From: Sphingomonas yunnanensis
GTDB lineage: Bacteria; Pseudomonadota; Alphaproteobacteria; Sphingomonadales; Sphingomonadaceae
NCBI RefSeq assembly: GCF_019898765.1
Contig: NZ_JAIOKB010000002.1
Location: 248,001-312,000, forward strand
Length of the DNA: 64,000 bases
Reading direction: 5' to 3'
Part shown: one piece after another, positions 18,049 to 28,314 of the stretch
Layout: each line of letters opens with the position of its first letter
How positions within the stretch are numbered: position 1 is the stretch's first letter
Position numbers and translations under genes: made by a program
Notes under the pieces: model-generated
Told to the model about the DNA's origin: nothing
The model's database searches: none
What the model saw: only the letters and a program-made list of their open reading frames with translations

Positions 18049-20040
18049 ATGGACATGCTCTCGATCACGCTGCCCGACGGTTCGGTCCGCGAGGTGGAGC
18101 CGGGCACCACGCCCGCGGCGATCGCCGCCGCGATCGGTCCCGGGCTGGCCAAGGCCGCGATCGCGGCGCGCGTCGACGGCGAGCTGCGCGACCTCTCGCG
18201 CCCGCTGACGCAGGACTCGACGCTGGCGCTGGTGACGCAGCGCGACGAGGCCGAGGCGCTCGGGCTGGCGCGGCACGATCTCGCGCACGTGCTCGCCGAG
18301 GCGGTGCAGCATCTCTTCCCGGGCACGCAGATCACCTTCGGCCCCGCCACCGACGACGGCTTCTATTACGACTTCGCGCCGAAGGAGCGTCCTTTCACCG
18401 ACGAGGACCTGCCCGCGATCGAGGAGGAGATGCGCCGCATCATCGCGCGCAACGAGCCGTTCACGCGCGAGGTATGGACGCGCGAGCAGCTGATCGAGAC
18501 GTGGCAGCGGCAGGGCGAGACCTTCAAGGCGGAATGGGCGGCCGAACTGCCCGACCATGAGGAGCTGACGATCTATCGCCAAGGCCAGTGGCTCGACATG
18601 TGCCGCGGCCCGCACATGCCGACGACGGGACGGCTCGATCCGCAGGCCTTCAAGCTGACGCGCGTCTCGGGCGCTTATTGGCGCGGCGACCAGAAGAACG
18701 CGATGCTCAGCCGCATCTACGGCACCGGCTGGCTCAACAAGAAGCAGCTCGACGCGCACCTCCACATGCTGGAGGAAGCGGCCAAGCGCGACCATCGCCG
18801 CATCGGCGCGGACATGGACCTGTTCCACCTCCAGGCCGAGGCGCAGGGCTCGGTGTTCTGGCATCCCAAGGGCTTCGTGCTGTGGCGCCAGCTCGAGGCC
18901 TATATGCGCCGCCGGCTCGACGCCGCCGATTACGCTGAGGTGAAGACGCCGCAGCTGATGGACGCGCGCCAGTGGGAGCAGTCGGGCCACTGGGGCAAGT
19001 ATCGCGAGAACATGTTCGTCGTCCCCGACGAGATTCCCAATACCGCGGACGAGGGCGCGATCTTCACCGGCGAGGGCGACCTGATGGCGCTCAAGCCGAT
19101 GAACTGCCCCGCGCACGTGCTGATCTTCAAGCAGGGCATCAAGAGCTATCGCGACCTGCCGATCCGCATGGCCGAGTTCGGCTGCTGCCACCGTAACGAG
19201 CCGCACGGCGCGCTCCACGGCATCATGCGCGTCCGCCAGTTCACCCAGGACGACGCGCATATCTTCGTGCGCGAGGACCAGCTCGTCGAGGAGGTGCGGA
19301 AGTTCTGCGAATTGCTCGACAGCGTCTACCGCGACCTCGGCTTCGAGGATTATGCGGTGAAGCTGGCGCTGCGCCCCGACAAGCGCTTCGGCGACGACGC
19401 GATGTGGGACAAGTCCGAGCAGGAGCTGCGCGACGCCGTGCACGCCTCGGGGCTGTCGGACGCGATCAAGGCGAAGTTCGAGGAGCTGCCCGGCGAGGGC
19501 GCCTTCTACGCCCCCAAGCTGGAGTTCCACCTCACCGACGCGATCGGGCGGACCTGGCAGGTCGGCACGATTCAGTCGGACCGCGTGCTGCCCGAGCGGC
19601 TCGACGCCAGCTATGTCGGCGAGGACGGGCAGCGCCACCGCCCGGTGATGCTCCACCGCGCGATCCTCGGCACGTTCGAGCGCTTCATCGGCATCCTGAT
19701 CGAGCATCACGCCGGACGCTTCCCTTTGTGGCTCGCGCCGGTGCAGGCGGTGGTGGCGACGATCGTCTCCGACGCGGACGATTATGCCGCCGAGGTCGCG
19801 GCGGCGCTGCGCGCGGCCGGGATCCGGGTGGAGACCGACACGCGCAACGAGAAGATCAACTACAAGGTGCGCGAGCATTCGGTGGCGAAGGTGCCGGTGC
19901 TGCTGGTGGTCGGCAAGCGCGAGGCGGAGGAGCGCAAGGTCGCGCTGCGCCGGCTCGGCAGCCAGGCGCAGGAGGTGGTCACGCTCGACGCGGCGGTGGC
20001 GATGCTGCGCGGGGAGGCGACCCCGCCCGACCTGCGCTGA
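18049..20040 (+). CDS. thrS: Threonine--tRNA ligase
   Basis: A 663-residue class II synthetase of normal length. It starts with a TGS domain ([21 protein letters not shown]). The editing domain follows, with the metal-site motif [20 protein letters not shown] near residue 80. The catalytic core has the [23 protein letters not shown] block and its zinc-binding cysteine, then [25 protein letters not shown]. The C-terminal anticodon-binding domain ends near residue 655. The enzyme charges tRNA-Thr and clears mischarged Ser. The start is ATG 18049; a second in-frame ATG lies two codons later. Confidence 0.98.
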   Translation: MDMLSITLPDGSVREVEPGTTPAAIAAAIGPGLAKAAIAARVDGELRDLSRPLTQDSTLALVTQRDEAEALGLARHDLAHVLAEAVQHLFPGTQITFGPATDDGFYYDFAPKERPFTDEDLPAIEEEMRRIIARNEPFTREVWTREQLIETWQRQGETFKAEWAAELPDHEELTIYRQGQWLDMCRGPHMPTTGRLDPQAFKLTRVSGAYWRGDQKNAMLSRIYGTGWLNKKQLDAHLHMLEEAAKRDHRRIGADMDLFHLQAEAQGSVFWHPKGFVLWRQLEAYMRRRLDAADYAEVKTPQLMDARQWEQSGHWGKYRENMFVVPDEIPNTADEGAIFTGEGDLMALKPMNCPAHVLIFKQGIKSYRDLPIRMAEFGCCHRNEPHGALHGIMRVRQFTQDDAHIFVREDQLVEEVRKFCELLDSVYRDLGFEDYAVKLALRPDKRFGDDAMWDKSEQELRDAVHASGLSDAIKAKFEELPGEGAFYAPKLEFHLTDAIGRTWQVGTIQSDRVLPERLDASYVGEDGQRHRPVMLHRAILGTFERFIGILIEHHAGRFPLWLAPVQAVVATIVSDADDYAAEVAAALRAAGIRVETDTRNEKINYKVREHSVAKVPVLLVVGKREAEERKVALRRLGSQAQEVVTLDAAVAMLRGEATPPDLR

Positions 20041-20151
20041 GGCGGGTGGGCGCGGGCTGACCCGTGTGGTCGCCGGCGGGCGCATGTCGGTCCGAGTCGC
20101 ACGCCTCCCTCGTGGCCCAGAGCGGCCGATGTCGGCTGTACCAAGGCCCGT

Positions 20152-20180
20152 CCCGTCATGCCGGGCTTGACCCGGCAGCC
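20152..20180. repeat. Short palindromic repeat downstream of thrS
   Basis: CGTCATGCCGGGCTTGACCC with its complement CCGGCA nearby is a common alphaproteobacterial dispersed palindrome. It lies in the 304-base gap between thrS and the Uma2 gene; the rest of that gap holds only further GC-rich imperfect palindromes. Confidence 0.5.
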
Positions 20181-20344
20181 ATGGTGCCGCGTACACTGCG
20201 ACCGTCGCTCTCGCGGCGGCATCGATCCCAGCTTACGCCTGTCCCGGGCGACACCGCGGGCGGCCTCGAATAAGCCGGGACGGCGTGTGGTCGCGCGACA
20301 GCGCGTGCCGAGCGGGCGCACGTGCCTGACGCAAGGAGGCGAAG

Positions 20345-20932
20345 GTGACGATCTGGCAGGAGATCAAGGCCGGCACGATCCCGCCCCGGCTCACCGTGGC
20401 GGAGATCTACGCGCTCACCGAGGCGGGGCTGCTGGCCGAGAACGAGCATTTCGACCTGATCGACGGAGAGATCGTGCCGATGGCGGCGGCCAAGTCGAGC
20501 GACCACGAGCGGGTCAAGCGAGCGCTCAACTGGGCACTGACCACAAGTTTACCCCGCGCCCTTGGCGTGTTCATTGAAGCTGAGGTGGCGTTCACGCCAA
20601 CGAACCTGCACGAGCCCGACCTCGCCGTCTGGCCCGCCGAGATCGGCTCGCAGGAGGTGCGCGGGCCGGACCTGTTGCTCGTCATCGAGGTGGCGGTCTC
20701 CTCGATCGGCTATGACCTGCGCGTCAAGGCGCCGCGCTACGCCACCTTCGGCGTGCGCGATTACTGGGTGGTGGACGCGATCCGCAAGACGACCCGCGTG
20801 CACCGCGCCCCGGTGCAGGGCGCCTACACCGATGTCGAGGAATATGAGGCCCATGACCGGGTGTCGGCGCTGCTCCTCCCCGTGAGCGTCTGCCTGGAGG
20901 AGATCGACGGCCCGCCCGTGCGGCGCTGGTGA
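20345..20932 (+). CDS. Uma2 family (DUF820) putative endonuclease
   Basis: A 195-residue protein of the Uma2/DUF820 family with a PD-(D/E)XK nuclease-like core. The motifs are HERVKRALNWALT, EPDLAVWPAEIG (the catalytic Asp) and LLLVIEVAVSSIGYDLRVKAPRYA, in which E and K complete the site, followed by GVRDYWVVDA. The family is widespread and common in cyanobacteria, with unknown cellular targets. The GTG at 20345 has a strong AAGGAGG site 6 bases upstream, which fixes the start. It is an isolated gene flanked by palindromic repeats. Confidence 0.88.
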   Translation: MTIWQEIKAGTIPPRLTVAEIYALTEAGLLAENEHFDLIDGEIVPMAAAKSSDHERVKRALNWALTTSLPRALGVFIEAEVAFTPTNLHEPDLAVWPAEIGSQEVRGPDLLLVIEVAVSSIGYDLRVKAPRYATFGVRDYWVVDAIRKTTRVHRAPVQGAYTDVEEYEAHDRVSALLLPVSVCLEEIDGPPVRRW

Positions 20933-20935
20933 CGT

Positions 20936-21020
20936 GCCGTGTTCCCGCGCATGCGGGAACCCGGGGCAACAGGGTTGGACGCGTGCGGCCCTGGGGTCCC
21001 GCTTGCGCGAGAGCACCGTA
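20936..21020. repeat. Family B-like inverted pair after the Uma2 gene
   Basis: TTCCCGCGCATGCGGGAACC and GGGTCCCGCTTGCGCGAGA flank a 40-base centre. Related pairs occur at 38703 and 43322. Confidence 0.5.
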
Positions 21021-21039
21021 GATGAGGGACAGTTCGGTG

Positions 21040-21384
21040 ATGCGACCCACGACCTCGCCCCTTCTGCTCCTCCCGCTTCTCCTCCCCGCCCCGGCGACGG
21101 CACAGCGCACCGGGCCGATCGCGCCGACGCCGCGTACCGACTCGGGCGAGACACCCGATCTCCCCACCACGCGCGACAGCATCGCGCGCGAGCGCCGCGC
21201 CGGCCGCCTGTCCCGCCGCGACGCGCGCCGTGCCAGGGCCGAGACCGACGTCAACGCCGCCATCGCCGCGCGCTACGCCAGCGGCGGGGGCCTTTCCGAC
21301 TCGGTGCGCACGGAGATCGACGGGCGCGATCACGCCACCCGCAGCCTCCTCGACGGCCCCGCCCAGCGACAGCCGCGGCACTGA
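21040..21384 (+). CDS. Small secreted Arg/Ala-rich protein of unknown function
   Basis: A 114-residue protein with a clear signal peptide (MRPTTSPLLLLPLLLPAPA, cleavage likely after TAQ) and a charged Arg/Asp/Ala-rich mature part. An in-frame ATG at 21022 would add six residues; 21040 gives the cleaner leader. I do not recognise a family. It lies upstream of infC on the same strand, but its stop is 84 bases before infC and the infC ribosome site is separate. Confidence 0.55.
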   Translation: MRPTTSPLLLLPLLLPAPATAQRTGPIAPTPRTDSGETPDLPTTRDSIARERRAGRLSRRDARRARAETDVNAAIAARYASGGGLSDSVRTEIDGRDHATRSLLDGPAQRQPRH

Positions 21385-21467
21385 CTCACCGCCCCTTCTA
21401 AAATCGCGCATTCTCCCTTATATTGGCGGGCAGAACAGCCAACGGAGATTTACCTATACCTCCCCCC

Positions 21468-22001
21468 ATGATGCGCCGGCCGATGCAGGCGCCTCCGATG
21501 AACGGGCCCCGCTTCAACGAGTGGATCCAGAGCCCCAAGGTCCGCGTGATCGACCACGAGGGCGAGAATCTCGGCGTGATGTACACGCGCGAGGCGATGG
21601 AACAGGCGCGCGAGGTCGGCCTCGACCTGGTCGAGGTGTCACCCAACGCCGATCCGCCCGTCGCCAAGTTCCTCGACGTCGGCAAATTCAAGTACGAGGC
21701 GCAGAAAAAGGCAAACCTCGCACGCAAGTCGCAGAAGACGCAGGAGATCAAAGAGATCAAGATGCGTCCCAACATCGACGACCACGATTACGACACCAAG
21801 ATGAAGAAGGTGGCGGAATTCATCGGCGAGGGCGACAAGGTCAAGGTGACGATGCGCTTCCGCGGCCGCGAGCTGAGCCACGGCCAGCTCGGCATGAACG
21901 TGCTCCAGCGCGTCGCCGAGCAGGTCGCCGAAGTCGCCAAGGTCGAGGCCTATCCGCGCATGGAAGGCCGTCAGATGCTGATGGTGCTCGCGCCCAAGTG
22001 A
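21468..22001 (+). CDS. infC: Translation initiation factor IF-3
   Basis: IF-3 has an N-terminal domain ([20 protein letters not shown]), the linker-to-C-domain stretch rich in Lys/Gln ([20 protein letters not shown]), and the C-terminal domain with [20 protein letters not shown]. It binds the 30S subunit and checks start codon and initiator tRNA. Annotated here from ATG 21468. However, the best ribosome site (CGGAG, ending 21447) is 20 bases upstream of that ATG, while an in-frame ATA at 21456 is 8 bases from it. IF-3 genes often use non-standard starts as part of autoregulation, so the true start may be the ATA, adding four residues. Confidence 0.95.
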   Translation: MMRRPMQAPPMNGPRFNEWIQSPKVRVIDHEGENLGVMYTREAMEQAREVGLDLVEVSPNADPPVAKFLDVGKFKYEAQKKANLARKSQKTQEIKEIKMRPNIDDHDYDTKMKKVAEFIGEGDKVKVTMRFRGRELSHGQLGMNVLQRVAEQVAEVAKVEAYPRMEGRQMLMVLAPK

Positions 22002-22211
22002 GCCGCTGGGCCGTGGCCGAGCGCCGCGGCCCGGTTGCTTTCCGTAGCGTCACGCCGCCGCGGCGTTGCGCGCGCTCCACACCCGATATTGAAAATCACC
22101 ACGTCGGGCACGAAAGCGCTAGACGAACCTTAGGCGTGCGCTAATCTCTCCCCAATACCGAACCTTCGAAAACGAGGGTCGGGAGAACAGGACCTTGGGA
22201 GAGGGACCGCC

Positions 22212-25040
22212 ATGCGACTGAGCCACATCCTCTTGTCGTCCGCCGCGATGATCGTCGCGGCACCCGCTCTGGCGCAACAGCAGGCCAGTCCGGTGACCAG
22301 CAACGCCGCGGTCGACGGCCAGAGCGACACCGCCCCGAATCAGGCGGGCTCGAACCAGGCCGGCGACACGCGCGAGCTCAACGCCAACGACATCGTCGTC
22401 ACCGCCACCCGTCGCTCCGAGCGACTCGCCGACGTCCCGATCTCGATCAACGCGGTGAGCCAGCAGGCGCTGCAGAACTCGGGCGCGACCGACATCCGCC
22501 AGATGGCGCAGCTCGCCCCCTCGCTCAACGTCTCCTCGACCGGCTCGGAGGCCAATGCCTCGGCGCGCGTCCGCGGCGTCGGCACGGTCGGCGACAATCC
22601 CGGGCTGGAGAGCTCGGTCGCGGTGTTCATCGACGGCGTCTATCGCAGCCGCACCGGCTCGGGCCTCAACGACCTCGGCGAGGTCGACCGGATCGAGGTG
22701 CTGCGCGGGCCGCAGGGCACCCTGTCGGGGCGCAACTCCTCGGCCGGCGCGATCAACATCTACACCAGGGCGCCGTCGTTCGACTTCGGCGGCTATGCCG
22801 AGGGCACCTACGGCAATTACGACTTCTACCGCGCCGCGGGCGCGCTGACCGGTCCGATCGTCAAGGACGTGCTCGCTTTCCGCGTCGACGGCGTGTGGCA
22901 GAAGCGCGACGGCTTCTACGAGGATGTCGCCAACGACACCGACTTCAACAACCGCGACCGCTATTTCGTCCGCGGCCAGCTGCTGCTCGAGCCCTCGTCC
23001 GATTTCTCGCTGCGGCTGATCGGCGACTACACCCGCCGCAACGAGAAATGCTGCGGCGCGGTCTATGTCGATACGCGCGAGAAGATCGATCCCACGCCGG
23101 GCGTGCCCGGCGACTATGCGATCAACCCCGCGGGCAACCGCATCGTCAGCGTGATGACCGCGCTGGCCGCGCTGCGCGGCTATCCCGCGGATTCGGTCTT
23201 CCCGAGCGGCAGCGACCCGTACAGCCGCCGCATCGCCAACACGCCGGGGCGCGCCTATTCCAACGTCACCAAGGATTACGGCGGCTCGGGCCAGATCGAC
23301 TGGAACCTGGGCGGCGCCTCGCTGACCTCGATCACCGCCTATCGCGAGTATAAGTCGGACGGCGCGAGCGACATCGACTATAACGTGCTCGACATCGGCT
23401 ACCGCCCGAACGACGGCAACAACTACCGCCAGTTCCACACCTTCACCCAGGAGCTGCGGCTCAACGGCGAGGCCTTCGGCGACCGGCTCAACTGGCTCAT
23501 CGGCGGCTTCTACAGCAAGGAAGACCTGCAGGTCGTCGACAACCTCAAGTTCGGCCGCGACTACGGCGCCTTCGCCGCGTGCCGCATCGTGGCGACGATC
23601 AACGCCAATGCCGCGCTGCGCAATCCCGCCAACCCGGGCTGTCTCAGCGCCGCGGGCAGCGCGGTCCTCTCGGGCCAGGTGCCGGGAACGACCCCGGCGT
23701 TCGGCGCGGCGACCCCGCTGCTGCTCGCCAACATCCGCCTGTTGTCGACGCTCAACGACCTCGGCACGACGCGCGACGTCTACAACCAGGACAGCCAGAG
23801 CTTCGCGGTCTTCACGCACAACATCTTCAAGCTGACCGACACGCTCTCGCTCACCGGCGGCCTGCGCTGGACGCACGAGCGCAAGAAGTTCGACGCCAGC
23901 TTCGGCAACAACAACACCGTCTGCCCGCAGATCCAGACCCTGCTCGGCGCGGGCCCGGCGGGCAACCTGTTCAACAACGCGCAGCTCGCCGCGCTCACCC
24001 GCGGCATCGCCACGCTCGCCTGCACCGGCAACAGCTCGGCCGCGCTCAACGGCAAGCAGATCGCGGACGATTTCAGCGAGAGCCAGTTCACCGGCACCGC
24101 GGTGCTGAGCTGGAAGCCGAGCGACCGGCTGATGACCTATGCCAGCTACTCGCGCGGCTACAAGGCGGGCGGCTACAACCTCGACCGCTCCGACCTGGGC
24201 GACGCCTATAATCCCGCGACGATCGCGAACATCGACGCGGGGCGGCTGCGCTTCGATCCCGAGACAGTCAACGCCTATGAGATCGGCTTCAAATATTCGA
24301 GCCGCTCGTTCACCTTCAACGCCGCGGCGTTCCGCTCGGAGTTCAAGAACTTTCAGCTCAACACCTTCAACGGCACCAACTATGTCGTGGAGAATATCGG
24401 CTCCTGCTCGGAGAGCCTCAACGGCGCCGACCGCGACGCCAGCGGTGCGACCGGCGTCTGCACCGGCGACGTCAAGTACGGCGTCCGCAGCCAGGGCATC
24501 GAGCTCGAGGCGGGGATCTACCCGGTCGAGCATCTCGCCTTCGCGATGGGCTATACGCTGGCCGACACCAAATACCGCCGCAACCTGGTCGGCTCGGACG
24601 CCGGCGCGGCGCTCGATCCGGCGCTGTTCCTGCTCTCGGGCGCGCAGATCTCGAACGCGCCGCGCAACGTGATCACGACCTCGCTGAGCTGGACGCCGCC
24701 GATCGGCGACAGTGGGATGAGCGCTTTGTTCTACGTCGATCAGCGCACGTCGTCGGATTATAACACCGGCTCGGATCTGTTCGCCGAGAAGATCCAGGAT
24801 GGCTTCACGCTGGTCAACGCGCGCGTCGGCCTGCGCGGGCGCGACGAGCGCTGGGCGGTCGAGGTCTGGGCGCAGAATCTGCTCAACACCGATTATCAGC
24901 AGGTCGCGTTCAACACGCCGTTCCAGGGCGCGGGCAGCCTCGAGCAGGTGCGCAGCTTCGGCGGCGTCGGCAATCAACTGTTCTCGTCGTTCCTCGCCGA
25001 GCCGCGCACCTATGGCGTGACGCTGCGGACCCGCTTCTGA
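22212..25040 (+). CDS. TonB-dependent outer membrane receptor
   Basis: A 942-residue receptor with a signal peptide (residues 1-22, cleaved near APALAQ), a TonB box-like segment (NDIVVTATRR at ~57-66), and a plug domain with VPISINAVSQQALQNSGATD and VEVLRGPQGTL-type motif (IEVLRGPQGTLSGRNSSAGA). A 22-strand barrel domain ends in the terminal Phe of TLRTRF. Such sphingomonad receptors import siderophores, oligosaccharides or other large nutrients; the substrate cannot be read here, as no transport or catabolic genes adjoin it. It stands alone with a strong hairpin 16 bases after the stop. Confidence 0.92.
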   Translation: MRLSHILLSSAAMIVAAPALAQQQASPVTSNAAVDGQSDTAPNQAGSNQAGDTRELNANDIVVTATRRSERLADVPISINAVSQQALQNSGATDIRQMAQLAPSLNVSSTGSEANASARVRGVGTVGDNPGLESSVAVFIDGVYRSRTGSGLNDLGEVDRIEVLRGPQGTLSGRNSSAGAINIYTRAPSFDFGGYAEGTYGNYDFYRAAGALTGPIVKDVLAFRVDGVWQKRDGFYEDVANDTDFNNRDRYFVRGQLLLEPSSDFSLRLIGDYTRRNEKCCGAVYVDTREKIDPTPGVPGDYAINPAGNRIVSVMTALAALRGYPADSVFPSGSDPYSRRIANTPGRAYSNVTKDYGGSGQIDWNLGGASLTSITAYREYKSDGASDIDYNVLDIGYRPNDGNNYRQFHTFTQELRLNGEAFGDRLNWLIGGFYSKEDLQVVDNLKFGRDYGAFAACRIVATINANAALRNPANPGCLSAAGSAVLSGQVPGTTPAFGAATPLLLANIRLLSTLNDLGTTRDVYNQDSQSFAVFTHNIFKLTDTLSLTGGLRWTHERKKFDASFGNNNTVCPQIQTLLGAGPAGNLFNNAQLAALTRGIATLACTGNSSAALNGKQIADDFSESQFTGTAVLSWKPSDRLMTYASYSRGYKAGGYNLDRSDLGDAYNPATIANIDAGRLRFDPETVNAYEIGFKYSSRSFTFNAAAFRSEFKNFQLNTFNGTNYVVENIGSCSESLNGADRDASGATGVCTGDVKYGVRSQGIELEAGIYPVEHLAFAMGYTLADTKYRRNLVGSDAGAALDPALFLLSGAQISNAPRNVITTSLSWTPPIGDSGMSALFYVDQRTSSDYNTGSDLFAEKIQDGFTLVNARVGLRGRDERWAVEVWAQNLLNTDYQQVAFNTPFQGAGSLEQVRSFGGVGNQLFSSFLAEPRTYGVTLRTRF

Positions 25041-25056
25041 TCGACCCTCGACTTGG

Positions 25057-25079
25057 CGCCACCGCCCCGGGCGGTGGCG
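25057..25079 (+). terminator. Hairpin after the TonB receptor gene
   Basis: A perfect inverted repeat, CGCCACCGCCC and GGGCGGTGGCG, separated by one base, starts 17 bases after the receptor stop. No T-run follows, so it may be a processing or stabilising hairpin rather than an intrinsic terminator. Confidence 0.45.
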
Positions 25080-25261
25080 TCCGCGGCTCGATCCGTCGCT
25101 CGACTCACTCGTCCCACGGCGTTCCTGTCGAATACATTAACCTTATCTTCGTCAAATTGGGTTAATGATCTGCGGTCAGCACCGGCGAATCGGTTCTGAC
25201 TAGGAGCTTCTTGCGTTAGAATAAAATAGCAGGTCGCCCGAGCGCCCGTGGGGGTGAAGTG

Positions 25262-25477
25262 ATGAACGTGGACGTTCTCGGCCAGTCCATGGCCGAGCAG
25301 CTCGAACAGATCCTCTGGACCGCGCGCAGCGCGGGCAGCAGCCTCATCGTATCGCGGAGCCAGCACCCCGACGCGATCGGCATGATGATGCGCGAGGGGC
25401 TCGTGCGCGAACGTCTCGGTCATCTCGTGCTCACGCCCAAGGGCCACGCGCGCCGCCGCGAGTGCGCGCGCTACTGA
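25262..25477 (+). CDS. Small protein with a winged-helix-like C-terminus
   Basis: A protein of about 71 residues (MNVDVLGQSMAEQLEQILW...LVLTPKGHARRRECARY). The end LGHLVLTPKGHARR resembles the wing and last helix of MarR-type winged-helix proteins, but it is too short for a full domain. A GGGGTGAAG site precedes two possible starts (GTG 25259, ATG 25262). Function unknown. Confidence 0.4.
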   Translation: MNVDVLGQSMAEQLEQILWTARSAGSSLIVSRSQHPDAIGMMMREGLVRERLGHLVLTPKGHARRRECARY

Positions 25478-25600
25478 GGCGAGACGAGACGTCGCGGCTG
25501 CCGTGTCAGGCGGCACCGACGCCCTCTCGTCGTGCTACAGACCGACACCCTCGCCCAGCGACATCATCGCGAGCCAGCGCGATCCGCGCACTATGTCAGT

Positions 25601-25690
25601 GGGCTCCGGCGAATGCCCGAACCCAGGGCCGAGCAGAACGACGCTTGATCGTGCGCGAGCGTCTGGGCTCCCGCGTGCGGAGGAGCACGG
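25601..25690. repeat. Family B-like degenerate inverted pair
   Basis: GGGCTCCGGCGAATGCCCGA and GGGCTCCCGCGTGCGGAGGAG units lie in the 557-base gap between the small gene and ompA. Apart from this and the ompA terminator I see no gene there. Confidence 0.4.
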
Positions 25691-25982
25691 AACATCGAGA
25701 GCGGGATCGCGCGGTTCGTTCGGGCAGAAGGGACCGATGGACCTGTGCGTCGGTGCGGGTCAAGCATCACGCCGGACGGCGCCGCGGAGCCGCCTTTCGG
25801 CGCCAGATCGCCCGAGAAATGCTAGTATCCGCGAGCCGCGCCCCTCGCCATGCAGGGCGTGATGGCCCCTCGCGCTCGGCGGCCCGCTCAAGGAAGCGTG
25901 ACGCCGGTCCACTACACCGCCACGAACAGTTGGATCGATAAATGTCGCAGATCGACGTCTGACCTCGCCCCCCAACGAAAAA

Positions 25983-26008
25983 GGGAGGCCGGCTCGCGCC
26001 GACCTCCC
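25983..26008 (-). terminator. Terminator of the OmpA-type gene
   Basis: On the minus strand GGGAGGTCGGC, a GCGA loop, GCCGGCCTCCC and then TTTTT. It is a strong intrinsic terminator 27 bases downstream of the ompA-type stop. Confidence 0.85.
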
Positions 26009-26034
26009 CTTCTCGTTCGCCGTAGCGATCGACC

Positions 26035-27159
<1,125 letters not shown>

Positions 27160-27276
27160 AATCCCCTTTCCATGGTGTCACTACGGACAGCGCAAACTCA
27201 CTATCGGCTAGTTGGTTTCCGAACAAGCTGACAAATCCTGGGTGCTGTTGCTTGAATACAACACCGGCACGCGCCT

Positions 27277-27777
27277 TTAGGATGCGATAAGTCCGTGCGC
27301 GCGCAGCACTGCCAAGATATTGGCGAGGCAGGCCCGCGCCACCGCGTCGCCTTCGCCCTGCCCCGGATCGGCGATCGCGGCGGCGCGGGCGCCGACCACC
27401 TGGTGACCGTCCACCATCACGCGCATCGCGCGGACGACGCCGCTCTCCCAGCCCGCCGCGGTATAGGCGACGACGCACTGGCGCGCGCGATCCCAGGCGC
27501 GCAGCCCCTCGCGCGGCGCGACGAACTGCCACCCCGCGCCGCTCCAGCCGGCGAGCGCCCCCGCCTGCCCCGCCCAGGCGCCGCGCGGCGCGGCGCCGAC
27601 GATCCAGCACTGGCCCGGCAGCGGCGCGTCGGGCGGGGCGTCGACTCCGCTCGCCTCCACCGCGCCGCACAGCGTGAGATCGATCAGCGCGAGCGCCTCA
27701 TTGTGCGTCTCCTCCTTGTGCGCCTGGCCGCTCACCAGCAGCGGCAGCGCCAGGCGGGCGGTGGTGTCGTCGCTCAT
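27277..27777 (-). CDS. DUF2793 domain protein, probable GTA tail-associated gene
   Basis: A 166-residue protein beginning MSDDTTARLALPLLVSGQA and HKEETHNEALALID, the typical opening of DUF2793 proteins found at the tail end of alphaproteobacterial GTA and prophage clusters. Tryptophan- and glycine-rich repeats (GAWAGQAGALAGWSGAGWQF) follow. The start at 27777 fits the family; the longer frame adds unrelated residues. It is separated from the host-specificity gene by 537 bases of repeats but has the same strand, and is taken as the last gene of the GTA region. It may be a fibre or spike component. Confidence 0.75.
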   Translation of the reverse strand: MSDDTTARLALPLLVSGQAHKEETHNEALALIDLTLCGAVEASGVDAPPDAPLPGQCWIVGAAPRGAWAGQAGALAGWSGAGWQFVAPREGLRAWDRARQCVVAYTAAGWESGVVRAMRVMVDGHQVVGARAAAIADPGQGEGDAVARACLANILAVLRAHGLIAS

Positions 27778-27906
27778 CGATGGACTCCTGTTTGCTTCGG
27801 TGGAGACGGAGAAGCGCCGCTGCCGCACCGTCGCGATCGACACCGGTGGCGCGCTGCGGTCCGAGACGCCGTCCCGTTTTCGCGTCACCGAACATCAGAG
27901 TGTGCG

Positions 27907-28215
27907 CCGGCACGTCGCGGAGGATGGTTCGCGCAGAGACGCGGAGACCCGGAGAGGTGCGCGCGTGGCAGCCTATCCAAGCTCACGCGACGGCGCGAAG
28001 ACGCGAAGAGCAAGCGACCGCGCGCCAGCGCCGCCTCATCGAGGTCGTGACGTGCGCGGACGGACGACCCGGGCGCGATCTCTCCGCGCCTCCGCGCGAC
28101 CGCGTGAACCGATCTCTTCGCGGCTTCGCGGCTTCGCGTGAGTCATCAAGCTTCTGAGCGGCGGCCTCGCGCGATGGTTCGCGCGGAAACGCGGAGACGC
28201 GGAGGTGTCGCGCCC
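27907..28215. repeat. Family C dispersed repeat cluster
   Basis: A run of related units: TTCGCGCAGAGACGCGGAGA at about 27927, CGCGAAGACGCGAAG, CTCTCCGCGCCTCCGCGCGA, TTCGCGGCTTCGCGGCTTCG and TTCGCGCGGAAACGCGGAGA near 28175. Copies face each other. The same family appears at 38461-38640. It fills most of the 537-base gap in the GTA operon; no gene is seen. Confidence 0.65.
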
Positions 28216-28314
28216 GCGGTACCGTCCCGCGCCGACGCGCACCTCATCGTGAGAGCCGCTACCGCGGCGAGGCACACCCTCTCCACGCCTCAGCGCCGAC
28301 AGATCGATCGGCCG

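Noticed and set aside
22119..24977. A 952-codon open frame on the minus strand opposite the TonB receptor
   Set aside because: It mirrors the codon pattern of the real gene on the other strand, is rich in Arg, Ala, Val and His-Arg runs and has no domain. Long antisense frames are expected at this GC content. The same applies to the minus-strand frames at 2174-4312, 17695-20196 and 58687-61509.
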